Source: an uncultured Parabacteroides sp. (GTDB lineage: Bacteria; Bacteroidota; Bacteroidia; Bacteroidales; Tannerellaceae). Taken from it: a stretch of 8,324 bases of DNA. The position numbers and the translations under genes were made by a program. The stretch is from assembly GCA_947074335.1 (NCBI GenBank), contig CAMTPG010000098.1, positions 1-8,324 on the forward strand. The letters run 5' to 3'. Under the pieces are notes generated by a model. It saw nothing but the letters and a program-made list of their open reading frames with translations. It ran no database searches and was not told the origin of the DNA. Below are positions 1 to 7,266 of this stretch, one piece after another (the first letter of the stretch is position 1; each line of letters begins with the position of its first letter).

Positions 1-1934
1 ATTAAACGGGTGGCAGCAAATTTCTCCTGATATTCGCTCATATCAATGCGGGTCATCATATTATCATCGTCAAAAAGATACTCGGCCAAAGCTTTGGCAA
101 GCTCGGTTTTTCCAACCCCTGTTGTGCCGAGGAAGATAAATGAACCGATAGGCCGCTTCGGATCCTGTAATCCGGCACGGCTGCGCCGAACGGCATCGGA
201 GATGGCATTGATAGCCTCTTCCTGACCTATTACCCGGGTATGCAATTCGGATTCGAGTGCCAACAGTTTTTCACGTTCGCTCTGTAGCATTTTATTGACA
301 GGAATGCCTGTCCAGCGCGAAACCACATCGGCAATATCTTCACTGTCTACCTCCTCTTTGATCATGGCAGATCCGGCCTGCATGGTTTTCAGCTTCTCTT
401 CTACTTCATGAATTTCCTCCTCTTTCTGTTTGAGTTGTCCGTAGCGGATTTCGGCCACACGACCGTAATCGCCTTCACGCTCGGCTTTATCAGCTTCGAA
501 TTTCAGATTTTCGATATCGATTTTATTCTGTTGGATCTTGTTGATTTGTTGCTTTTCACTCTCCCATTTGGCCTTTTGCCGGGTTTCATCTTCTTTCAGA
601 TCGGCAATATCCTTGTTAAGCTGCTCGAGTTTATCTTTATCATTTTCGCGTTTGATGGCTTCACGTTCGATCTCAAGCTGTTTGATACGGCGCGAAACTT
701 CATCCAGGGATTCGGGAACCGAATCGATCTGCAAACGCAGACGGGCAGCAGCCTCATCCATCAGGTCGATTGCCTTATCAGGCAGAAAACGGTCGGTAAT
801 ATATCTTGAAGATAATTGAACAGCAGCAATGATAGCATCATCTTTAATACGCACTTTATGATGATTCTCATATTTCTCTTTCAGACCGCGGAGAATCGAA
901 ATGGCATCCAGTTCGCTCGGTTCGTCAACCATAACAATCTGGAAACGACGTTCGAGTGCTTTATCTTTTTCGAAATATTTCTGATATTCATCGAGTGTGG
1001 TGGCTCCGATCGAACGCAGTTCGCCGCGTGCCAGTGCAGGTTTAAGAATATTGGCGGCATCCATGGCTCCTTCGCCTTTGCCGGCGCCAACCAATGTGTG
1101 GATTTCATCGATAAACAGAATAATTTCGCCTTCCGATGATTGCACTTCATTTACCACAGCTTTCAGTCGTTCTTCAAATTCACCTTTATATTTAGCACCG
1201 GCCACCAAAGCGCCCATATCCAGCGAAAAGATGGATTTCGACTTCAGATTTTCAGGTACATCGCCCCGAATAATGCGGTGTGCCAATCCTTCGGCAATAG
1301 CTGTTTTTCCCACACCGGGCTCACCGATCAGAATCGGATTATTTTTGGTTCGACGACTCAGAATCTGAAGAACCCGACGAATTTCATCGTCACGACCGAT
1401 TACGGGATCGAGTTTGCCGCTGCGGGCTCGTTCGTTCAGATTGATGGCATATTTACCCAGTGCATCATAAGTATCTTCGGCCGACTGGCTGGTTACTTTA
1501 TTGCCTTTACGCAGCTCTTCAATGGCAGAACGCAGCTCTTTTTCACTTACACCGGCATCCTTCAAAATTTGCGAAGCCGTACTTTTTTCAGTGAAAAGTG
1601 CCAGAATAACCGGTTCGAGAGAAACATACTGATCGCCCATTTTTGATGAATAGTCGATAGCTTTCTGTAATACGGCATTCGATTCGCTTGAAAGATACGG
1701 TTCACCGCCCGAAACTTTGGGCAGTGAGCTGATCTGGGCATCCAGTGCACGATTTAAATTCTGAATATTGACACCTAATTTCTGGAAAATAAAATTCGTC
1801 ACACTTTCGCCTGTCATCATGACAGCTTTCAGCAAATGAACAGGCTCAATTACCTGTCCGTTATTCTTCGATACCAGTTGCACTGCCTGTTGAACAGCTT
1901 CCTGGGCTTTAATTGTAAAATTGTTTAGATTCAT
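1..1934 (-). CDS. clpB: ATP-dependent disaggregase ClpB, 3' end outside window
   Basis: Cytoplasmic Hsp100 AAA+ chaperone that threads aggregated proteins through its hexameric pore, working with DnaK. I translated the minus strand from the ATG at 1934; the frame stays open to base 1, giving about 644 residues of an expected 850-870. The N-terminal Clp repeat domain covers residues 1 to about 145. NBD1 has Walker A GEPGVGKT (204-211), Walker B FIDEIH (274-279, acidic pair D276/E277) and arginine fingers in ERRF (328-331). A charged coiled-coil M-domain spans about 400-525; this separates ClpB from ClpA and, by its length, from ClpC. NBD2 opens after WTGIPV (W541), with Walker A GTTGVGKT at 603-610. 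T replaces the usual P there, which I recall as common in Bacteroidota ClpB. NBD2 Walker B and the C-terminus are missing only because the window ends. The start is fixed by a Shine-Dalgarno 8 nt upstream and by alignment with other ClpB N-termini. Confidence 0.97.
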   Translation of the reverse strand, partial: MNLNNFTIKAQEAVQQAVQLVSKNNGQVIEPVHLLKAVMMTGESVTNFIFQKLGVNIQNLNRALDAQISSLPKVSGGEPYLSSESNAVLQKAIDYSSKMGDQYVSLEPVILALFTEKSTASQILKDAGVSEKELRSAIEELRKGNKVTSQSAEDTYDALGKYAINLNERARSGKLDPVIGRDDEIRRVLQILSRRTKNNPILIGEPGVGKTAIAEGLAHRIIRGDVPENLKSKSIFSLDMGALVAGAKYKGEFEERLKAVVNEVQSSEGEIILFIDEIHTLVGAGKGEGAMDAANILKPALARGELRSIGATTLDEYQKYFEKDKALERRFQIVMVDEPSELDAISILRGLKEKYENHHKVRIKDDAIIAAVQLSSRYITDRFLPDKAIDLMDEAAARLRLQIDSVPESLDEVSRRIKQLEIEREAIKRENDKDKLEQLNKDIADLKEDETRQKAKWESEKQQINKIQQNKIDIENLKFEADKAEREGDYGRVAEIRYGQLKQKEEEIHEVEEKLKTMQAGSAMIKEEVDSEDIADVVSRWTGIPVNKMLQSEREKLLALESELHTRVIGQEEAINAISDAVRRSRAGLQDPKRPIGSFIFLGTTGVGKTELAKALAEYLFDDDNMMTRIDMSEYQEKFAATRL

Positions 1935-1942
1935 ACGGTTAT

Positions 1943-1950
1943 GCTCCTTT
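1943..1950 (-). promoter_or_regulatory. Shine-Dalgarno site of clpB
   Basis: On the minus strand AAAGGAGC lies 8 nt before the clpB ATG, an almost ideal site. It is notable because the oxidoreductase, the DUF1080 gene and upp lack a comparable match, as is usual in Bacteroidota. It decides the clpB start and suggests that clpB is translated efficiently. Confidence 0.75.
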
Positions 1951-1972
1951 CTTTGTTTTTTTATCTATATTT

Positions 1973-2014
1973 TTAGTTATGCATATACAAAAAACAGACC
2001 AGAAACAGATTCAT
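1973..2014 (-). CDS. Candidate 13-codon leader ORF upstream of clpB
   Basis: Reading the minus strand from 2014, ATG opens a short frame encoding MNLFLVCFLYMHN and ending in TAA at 1973, 38 nt before the clpB start. It has its own Shine-Dalgarno AGAGGAG (2030-2024), 9 nt from the ATG. Its start region reads AGGAGCA-N7-ATGAATCT, exactly the pattern and spacing at clpB itself, and both products begin MNL. This could be a leader peptide controlling clpB translation, or the scar of a small duplication that left a non-functional start site. The peptide matches no family I know. Codon use is not informative at this length. Transcription through it is not proven because no clpB promoter could be placed. 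Confidence 0.4.
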   Translation of the reverse strand: MNLFLVCFLYMHN

Positions 2015-2091
2015 GTCAAATTGCTCCTCTCTGATCTAATCGGAAATAATAAATACATGTTCCATATAAACACGAAATCAGATTCTCTTTC

Positions 2092-2135
2092 GAAATAAAA
2101 ACAAGCTGTGATAAAAAAAGTTTTTATCACAGCTT
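2092..2135 (-). terminator. Perfect 15-bp hairpin with T-rich tail, terminator or attenuator facing clpB
   Basis: Arms at 2103-2117 and 2121-2135 (AAGCTGTGATAAAAA and its exact complement) enclose a 3-nt loop. Read on the minus strand, the second arm runs into GTTTTATTT, the shape of an intrinsic terminator. On the plus strand no T tract follows. The stem is only about one third GC, so it would be a weak terminator. It lies about 170 nt upstream of clpB, between divergent genes, where no terminator is expected. It may be an attenuator in a long clpB leader, the end of an unannotated minus-strand RNA, or a protein-binding palindrome. Confidence 0.4.
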
Positions 2136-2259
2136 TCAGACTGACAGAAAGAGATCTAATAAATGATTCTGATAGCATTCCTGATAATCTGTCATCAAAT
2201 AAAAAATAAAATAATGCGCTATAAATTTTATCGGGCAGTCATAAATCAGATCACAATTA

Positions 2260-2280
2260 TAATCTGAAGAGATCAGATTA
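2260..2280. repeat. Inverted repeat upstream of the oxidoreductase promoter, possible operator
   Basis: TAATCTGA-AGAGA-TCAGATTA is a perfect 8-bp inverted repeat with a 5-nt spacer. It ends 36 nt before the -33 box of the plus-strand promoter, a position typical of an activator site. The symmetry is seen directly; the operator role is inferred from position. No regulator gene is in the window. Confidence 0.4.
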
Positions 2281-2316
2281 AAAATAATTACAATTCGAAA
2301 ATATCAGACATTGCAG

Positions 2317-2348
2317 TTTGGATTCTTTATTGGTTATTGTTATATTTG
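2317..2348 (+). promoter_or_regulatory. Bacteroidota-type promoter of the oxidoreductase-DUF1080 operon
   Basis: A -33 element TTTG (2317-2320) and a -7 element TATATTTG (2341-2348) are separated by 20 nt. Both match the Bacteroides consensus TTTG / TAnnTTTG exactly. The transcript should start a few bases after 2348, leaving a leader of about 50 nt before the ATG at 2405. This rules out the in-frame TTG at 2318 as a start, since it lies inside the -33 element. Confidence 0.8.
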
Positions 2349-2364
2349 CCATACCTATTGTAAA

Positions 2365-2384
2365 ACTAATACATACTAATACAT
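2365..2384 (+). repeat. 10-bp tandem duplication in the operon leader
   Basis: ACTAATACAT occurs twice head to tail, followed by a degenerate third copy ATTCTAATAT up to 2394. It sits in the predicted untranslated leader, 20 nt before the start codon. It may simply be slippage in AT-rich sequence. Confidence 0.6.
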
Positions 2385-2404
2385 ATTCTAATATATTATC
2401 AACC

Positions 2405-3661
2405 ATGAAGACGAATAGAAGAAACTTCCTCAAAACACTGGGTGGAGTTGCACTTTTTTCTATTGTGCCGCGCAATGTCCTGGGAAATGGCTATCTGGCT
2501 CCCAGCGATCAGCTTACTAAAGGTATTATTGGTACCGGCGGCATGGGTAGAGGTCATTTAAACTACGCCGGAACTCGATTAGTTGCTGTTTGCGATGTTG
2601 ACAAAAACCATTTGGAATTAGGGCAAAACCTGGTTCCCGAGAAAATTGCAGCCTACCATGATTATCGTGATCTGATTCAGGATCAAAATGTAGACATTGT
2701 ACATATTGCCACACCGCCGCACTGGCATGGCATTATGGCTGTAGAAGCAGCCAAAGCCGGCAAAGATATCTGGTGCGAAAAACCGATGACACGTACCATT
2801 GGCGAAGGTAAACGCGTGATGGAGGCCGTACAACAATATGGCCGGATGTTTCGGTTAAATACCTGGTTCCGCTTTAAAGATCCTTTCTATGGATTGGGCA
2901 CACCGGTGAAACCCCTGAAAAAGCTGGTTCAAAGCGGCATGCTGGGATGGCCTTTGAAGGTTACGATCAGCAAACATACCGGTTTCGACTGGAAATTCTA
3001 CTGGGTGGGACAGGAAAATCTGGCGCCTCAACCCGTTCCTGCCGAACTGGATTACGACATGTGGCTGGGTCCGGCACCTTATAAACCCTATAATCCGCAT
3101 CGCGTGCATCAGACATTCCGCGGTTACTGGGATTACGATGGCGGTGGTCTGGGTGATATGGGACAGCATTACATTGATCCCGTACAATATATTTTGGGAA
3201 AAGATGAGACAAGCCCGGTAAAAATCGAAGTTGATGCTCCTCAACAACATCCGGACGCAGTAGGAACATGGCGCTCAATCACCTATACTTATGATGATGG
3301 TTGCCAGATTGTACTCTGGGGCGGCGATTACGGCGATCCGAATACACCTTATATCTCGGGACCGAACGGTAATGTTTACCGAAATTTTGTTTGCGATATT
3401 CCCGACTGGGAAAGAAAACTGGCCGAATATCCTGAACCGGAGCCACAGGTTACCGATTTTATCGAATGTATTAAAACCCGTCAGCCGTTTGCACTGAACG
3501 AGAAAAACGGATTCCGCTCGGCTACCATTGTCAATCTGGGTGCTGCAGCTCTTCGTTTGAACCGTACGCTGAATTTTGATCCCGTTAAACTTGAATTTAT
3601 CGACGATGAAGCGGCCAATCGTTTAATCGATCAGCCCATGCGTGCTCCCTGGAATATTTGA
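2405..3661 (+). CDS. Tat-type exported Gfo/Idh/MocA family oxidoreductase
   Basis: A 418-residue NAD(P)-dependent sugar or polyol oxidoreductase. The N-terminus TNRRNFLKTLG carries a twin-arginine motif (R5, R6, then F8-L9-K10) before a short apolar stretch, so Tat export of the folded, cofactor-loaded protein to the periplasm is likely. The Rossmann fold starts with GTGGMG (43-48), and CDVD (63-66) ends its second strand. The family signature EKP is at 125-127. The C-terminal domain has GDMGQHYID, whose D251 and H255 fall where this family keeps its active-site residues. Length suits the exported Bacteroidota branch. ATG 2405 is chosen because it places the Tat motif at the N-terminus and follows the promoter by about 50 nt; no Shine-Dalgarno is seen. 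The next gene starts 33 nt after the stop, so the two are probably co-transcribed. Substrate cannot be predicted. A GH109 glycosidase is a remote relative, but I see no specific support for it. Confidence 0.9.
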   Translation: MKTNRRNFLKTLGGVALFSIVPRNVLGNGYLAPSDQLTKGIIGTGGMGRGHLNYAGTRLVAVCDVDKNHLELGQNLVPEKIAAYHDYRDLIQDQNVDIVHIATPPHWHGIMAVEAAKAGKDIWCEKPMTRTIGEGKRVMEAVQQYGRMFRLNTWFRFKDPFYGLGTPVKPLKKLVQSGMLGWPLKVTISKHTGFDWKFYWVGQENLAPQPVPAELDYDMWLGPAPYKPYNPHRVHQTFRGYWDYDGGGLGDMGQHYIDPVQYILGKDETSPVKIEVDAPQQHPDAVGTWRSITYTYDDGCQIVLWGGDYGDPNTPYISGPNGNVYRNFVCDIPDWERKLAEYPEPEPQVTDFIECIKTRQPFALNEKNGFRSATIVNLGAAALRLNRTLNFDPVKLEFIDDEAANRLIDQPMRAPWNI

Positions 3662-3694
3662 TCACTTCAAACAATTTTCGAAAGATAAGAATAT

Positions 3695-6600
3695 ATGAAA
3701 AAAGTATATATTTCGATTGCAGCGTTGTTGTTGTGCGGAAATATGATGCTGGCTCAAACACCGGCAAACCGCACGAACAATACGATTGTAGTGGATGTGC
3801 TGGCACAGATGCCCGCCGATAAACAGGCTGAATACAATCAGCTGATTCAGGATTTAGCATCAACCGGAGATGCCGGTGTATGGATGCTGATCGAGAAAAT
3901 TAATCCGCCCGGACAGGGTGATAATTCGAATGTAGATTATGCTTTAAGCGGTTTATCGCATTATGTGATGGCTAAAGGCGAAGAGCAGGCACGGTTAACA
4001 ACAGCAAATGCTTATATTAAAGCCCTGAATCAGGTTTCGGATCGTGAAACACAGGCGTTCATCATCCGCCAGTTACAGATTATGGGACAGGATGAATCGG
4101 TGGATGCACTGGCCTCATTCCTGAATAATGCAAGTCTGGGCGGACCGGCAGCCGGAGCGCTGGCCGCTATCGGTACACCGAAAGCAGGCGAAGCGTTACT
4201 GAACGGACTTGCTTCGGCTTCGGATGCGCAAATCCGGCAAAATATAGCACAGGCTATCGGCGAAGGTCAGGTTGCCAATGCCGAAAATCAGTTGCTCTCC
4301 CTATTAAACAGCGGCAATCCCGATTTGCAGCGTGCCGTATTGTATGCACTGAGTCAGACCGGATCTGTAAAATCACTGGATGCATTAGCCAAAGCAGCAG
4401 CGCAGGCTAATTATACCATGGATAATACAGGAGCAAATGATGCCTATCTTATTTTATTAAAACGCATTGCACAGACCGAACCGGCTGTAGCTAACAAAGC
4501 CGCTTCACAATTACTAAAAAAAGCAACACAGGCCAAACAGGAACAAACCCGTGAAGCTGCGCTTCAGATTATGCTGATTGCAAATCCGGCAAATGCGACT
4601 AAAACACTACTCACTGCATTAAAAGATCCTTCTAAAGCATATCGTAATGCGGCACTTGCCAATGCATCCGATTTTGCCAATCAGGTCGTTTATATCGACG
4701 TGGCTAAAGCCATGATGAAGGCTAAACCCGAAGTGAAGGTGGATATATTAAACTGGATCGGTCGCGAAGCTGGCAATCCTGCAAAAAAACAGGTACTTCA
4801 AAATCTGGAATTGCGTTTCGATCTGCCGGCTCAACAGGTATTCATCAATCAGCTTAAAACGGATGATTTCGACGTGAAACAGGCTGCAACATGGGCTTTG
4901 GTGAGAATCGGCGATAAAGCTTATATTCCATATCTGGCACAAATGCTTAACGATTCGAATGATCAGATTGTATTATTGGCACAGGATGCGCTGCTGGCGT
5001 TTCCCGGCGATATTGATAATGCAGTTGCAAAAGCCATTACAACAGCCGGCAATGCCGGTAAAATTGCGGGACTCGAGCTGCTGGCACATCGTAAAGCAAC
5101 CGGTAACCTGAATACGGTGCTGGTACAGATCCAAAACGGATCGCCCGAAGTACAGGCTGCGGCTTACGAAGCCTTGAAAGGTGTGGTCAGCGAGCGCGAT
5201 ATGACCAAGATGTTTGGTATGCTGGAAACGGCCGATGCTCTGGCTGTTCCACCCATGCAGCGTGCAGTGATATCGGCCATTTCTTCCATGTCGCCCGAAC
5301 AACAGGCAGAAACTATTTCGCGACGCATGTTGCAGGCCGGCAATGCCAAAAAACATCTGTATTATATGGTGCTGGCTTCTACCAACCAGCCGGAAGCACT
5401 TAGTACGATCATCAGTGGATTTGAAGCCGGCAATACAGAACAAAAAGAGGCGGCTTTCCAAGCCTTATTAAACTGGAAAGGCATTGAGGCAGCTGAAGAA
5501 TTGTATGCGATCTGCGCGGCCAATCCCAATTCAACGTACTTTGTTCCGGCATTAAATGCCTACATCGGTTTAGTATCGAATCCGGCCATTGCTGCCGAAA
5601 ACCGTTTATTGGGATTACGCGAAGCGATGGCTATCGCCCAGACGGATACACAAAAAAATGAGATTCTGAAACAAATACAACGCACCGGCACTTTCCAGGG
5701 AATGATGTTTGCCGGGCAGTACCTGAACGAACCAGCCATACAACAGGCTGCAGCCAATGCGGTAATGAATATTGCACTGGCCAATCCGGGATATTCGGGA
5801 ACGGCTGTTCGCGAATTGTTAAATCAGGTAATTACCGTTTTGGATAATCCGGATGCCGGTTATCAGAAAGAGGCGATTAAAAAACATCTGGATGAAATGC
5901 CGGCCGGCGAAGGGTTTGTTTCAATCTTCAACGGTCAGGATCTGACAGGTTGGAAAGGATTGGTTGAAAATCCGATTGCCCGCTCAAAAATGTCGCCCGC
6001 AAAACTGGCACAGGCACAGGCAAAAGCAGATCTGATTATGCGCGACGGTTGGGGAGTTGAAGACGGCGTATTGGTTTTCAATGGCAAAGGCGATAATCTT
6101 TGTACCGAAAAAGACTATGGCGATTTCGAGATGTATGTAGACTGGAAACTGGATCCGAATGGTCCGGAACCCGATGCGGGAATTTATCTGCGCGGAACTC
6201 CGCAGGTTCAGATCTGGGATACATCGCGTGTTAATGTAGGAGCTCAGGTGGGTTCAGGTGGTTTATACAATAATAAAACCAACGAAAGTAATCCTTCTAA
6301 AGTAGCCGATAATAAACTGGGCGAATGGAATAGTTTCTATATCAAAATGGTAGGTGATCGTGTCACTGTATTATTGAACGGCGAAAATGTGGTGGACGAT
6401 GTAATTCTGGAAAATTACTGGGATCGCAAACAACCGATTTTCCCGACCGAACAACTTGAACTGCAGGCACACGGCAGTAAAGTCTATTATCGCGATATCT
6501 ATGTAAAGGAACTGGAACGTGCAGAACCTTTTCAATTATCGGATGAAGAGAAAAAAGAGGGCTTCAAGGTATTATTTGACGGTACAAATATGCACGAATG

Positions 6601-7144
6601 GACCGGAAATACGGTTGATTATACGTTGAAAGAGGGTACTATTTCGCTCGATCCCGGCAAAAGTTACGGCGGTAATTTATATACAAAGGATGAATACGGC
6701 AATTTCATTTTCCGATTCGATTTCCAGCTTACTCCGGGAGCTAACAACGGTGTAGGCATTCGCACACCGCTCACAGGTGATGCCGCTTACGAAGGCATGG
6801 AAATTCAGATTCTGGATTGCGAACATCCGATTTACAGCAAGATCACGCCGTTACAGCATCACGGAAGTGTATATGGTATTATTCCGGCAAACGATCAGCA
6901 TCCGCATGCCTTCAAACCGGTTGGCGAATGGAATACGGAAGAGATCATTGCCAATGGCGATCATATCAAAGTAACTTTAAACGGCGTGGTAATTCTCGAT
7001 GGCAATATCCGCGAAGCTTCAGCTAACGGCACAGCCGATGGCAAAGAACATCCGGGATTATTCAATAAAAAGGGACATATCGGCTTTTTAGGTCACGGTT
7101 CGCCGGTTAAATTCAGAAATATCCGCATTAAGGAGTTGAAATAA
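3695..7144 (+). CDS. Secreted HEAT-repeat protein with two C-terminal DUF1080 (3-keto-glycoside hydrolase) domains
   Basis: An 1149-residue protein. A signal peptide (KK, then a hydrophobic core) probably ends at LA|Q (20/21); C14 is preceded by LLL and does not make a lipobox. Residues about 25-735 are helical and alanine-rich with recurring HEAT-type units, such as SLGGPAAGALAAIGTPKAGE and NPDLQRAVLYALSQTG. Two DUF1080 (PF06439) jelly-roll domains follow, at about 740-940 and 956-1149. They share landmarks: EGFVSIFNGQDLTGW / EGFKVLFDGTNMHEW at the start, VQIWD (838-842) / IQILD (1037-1041) in the middle, GGLY (855-858) / GSVY (1057-1060), and HGS-V--R-I--KEL at the end. The family cleaves 3-keto-glycosides made by Gfo/Idh/MocA oxidoreductases, which fits the upstream gene 33 nt away. 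The HEAT part may bind glycan or partner proteins. Both domains look intact, but activity of each is unproven. Translation starts at ATG 3695 with a weak purine-rich AAAGATAAG upstream. Confidence 0.88.
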   Translation: MKKVYISIAALLLCGNMMLAQTPANRTNNTIVVDVLAQMPADKQAEYNQLIQDLASTGDAGVWMLIEKINPPGQGDNSNVDYALSGLSHYVMAKGEEQARLTTANAYIKALNQVSDRETQAFIIRQLQIMGQDESVDALASFLNNASLGGPAAGALAAIGTPKAGEALLNGLASASDAQIRQNIAQAIGEGQVANAENQLLSLLNSGNPDLQRAVLYALSQTGSVKSLDALAKAAAQANYTMDNTGANDAYLILLKRIAQTEPAVANKAASQLLKKATQAKQEQTREAALQIMLIANPANATKTLLTALKDPSKAYRNAALANASDFANQVVYIDVAKAMMKAKPEVKVDILNWIGREAGNPAKKQVLQNLELRFDLPAQQVFINQLKTDDFDVKQAATWALVRIGDKAYIPYLAQMLNDSNDQIVLLAQDALLAFPGDIDNAVAKAITTAGNAGKIAGLELLAHRKATGNLNTVLVQIQNGSPEVQAAAYEALKGVVSERDMTKMFGMLETADALAVPPMQRAVISAISSMSPEQQAETISRRMLQAGNAKKHLYYMVLASTNQPEALSTIISGFEAGNTEQKEAAFQALLNWKGIEAAEELYAICAANPNSTYFVPALNAYIGLVSNPAIAAENRLLGLREAMAIAQTDTQKNEILKQIQRTGTFQGMMFAGQYLNEPAIQQAAANAVMNIALANPGYSGTAVRELLNQVITVLDNPDAGYQKEAIKKHLDEMPAGEGFVSIFNGQDLTGWKGLVENPIARSKMSPAKLAQAQAKADLIMRDGWGVEDGVLVFNGKGDNLCTEKDYGDFEMYVDWKLDPNGPEPDAGIYLRGTPQVQIWDTSRVNVGAQVGSGGLYNNKTNESNPSKVADNKLGEWNSFYIKMVGDRVTVLLNGENVVDDVILENYWDRKQPIFPTEQLELQAHGSKVYYRDIYVKELERAEPFQLSDEEKKEGFKVLFDGTNMHEWTGNTVDYTLKEGTISLDPGKSYGGNLYTKDEYGNFIFRFDFQLTPGANNGVGIRTPLTGDAAYEGMEIQILDCEHPIYSKITPLQHHGSVYGIIPANDQHPHAFKPVGEWNTEEIIANGDHIKVTLNGVVILDGNIREASANGTADGKEHPGLFNKKGHIGFLGHGSPVKFRNIRIKELK

Positions 7145-7208
7145 ACGGAATGTAAAATGATCCTGCCTGGTTTGAAATCTTAAAATTCAGACCATGAACG
7201 GGATTATC

Positions 7209-7250
7209 AAAACAAAGAAAGGAGCTGCAAACAGCTCCTTTCTTTGTTTT
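7209..7250. terminator. Bidirectional intrinsic terminator between convergent genes
   Basis: Arms at 7209-7227 and 7232-7250 form a perfect 19-bp stem with a CAAA loop. The GC-richer GGAGCTG part is next to the loop, and the outer stem supplies a T tract in either direction. It lies 64 nt after the DUF1080 gene and 82 nt after the upp stop on the other strand, so it can serve both. Confidence 0.9.
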
Positions 7251-7266
7251 ATATAATCAGATGAAT

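Larger units (their letters stand above)
1935..2404. other. Divergent intergenic region between clpB and the oxidoreductase operon
   Basis: This 470-bp AT-rich stretch holds no long ORF on either strand. It contains, in order, the clpB Shine-Dalgarno, a candidate 13-codon leader ORF on the minus strand, a 15-bp perfect hairpin, an 8-bp inverted repeat, the plus-strand promoter and a 10-bp tandem repeat in the plus-strand leader. No CIRCE element (TTAGCACTC-N9-GAGTGCTAA) is present. I could not assign a convincing promoter to clpB. The word GATC recurs in near-repeats (GATCTAAT at 2033 and 2153; GATCAGATTA at 2271), for which I have no explanation. Confidence 0.8.

Noticed and set aside
408..1750. 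Several open frames of 60-170 codons opposite or overlapping clpB
   Set aside because: The minus-strand clpB frame is continuous, with all its motifs in register from 1934 to 1. The others have low-complexity products typical of antisense frames.
1985..2020. Minus-strand TTTG-N21-GTTTTTTG as a clpB promoter
   Set aside because: The -7 element lacks the conserved TA and the spacing is loose; it would also start inside the leader ORF. Too weak to annotate.
2103..2135. TGTGA...TCACA halves of the hairpin as a CRP-like site
   Set aside because: The half-sites are 15 nt apart where CRP sites have 6. The perfect full-length stem is better read as RNA or DNA secondary structure.
2318..2404. In-frame TTG at 2318 that would lengthen the oxidoreductase by 29 residues
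   Set aside because: It lies inside the -33 promoter element and would bury the twin-arginine motif. ATG 2405 fits the family.
2405..3661. GH109 N-acetylgalactosaminidase
   Set aside because: GH109 enzymes share the fold and the Tat-type leader, but I saw no specific motif, and the DUF1080 partner favours a keto-glycoside pathway oxidoreductase.
3695..3757. Lipoprotein signal at Cys14 of the HEAT-DUF1080 protein
   Set aside because: The residues before the cysteine are LLL, with no small residue at -1. A normal signal peptidase site at LA|Q is more likely.
4748..5784. Minus-strand frames of 61-162 codons inside the HEAT region
   Set aside because: They are antisense shadows of a long frame with clear repeat and domain structure, and have no recognisable product or start signal.
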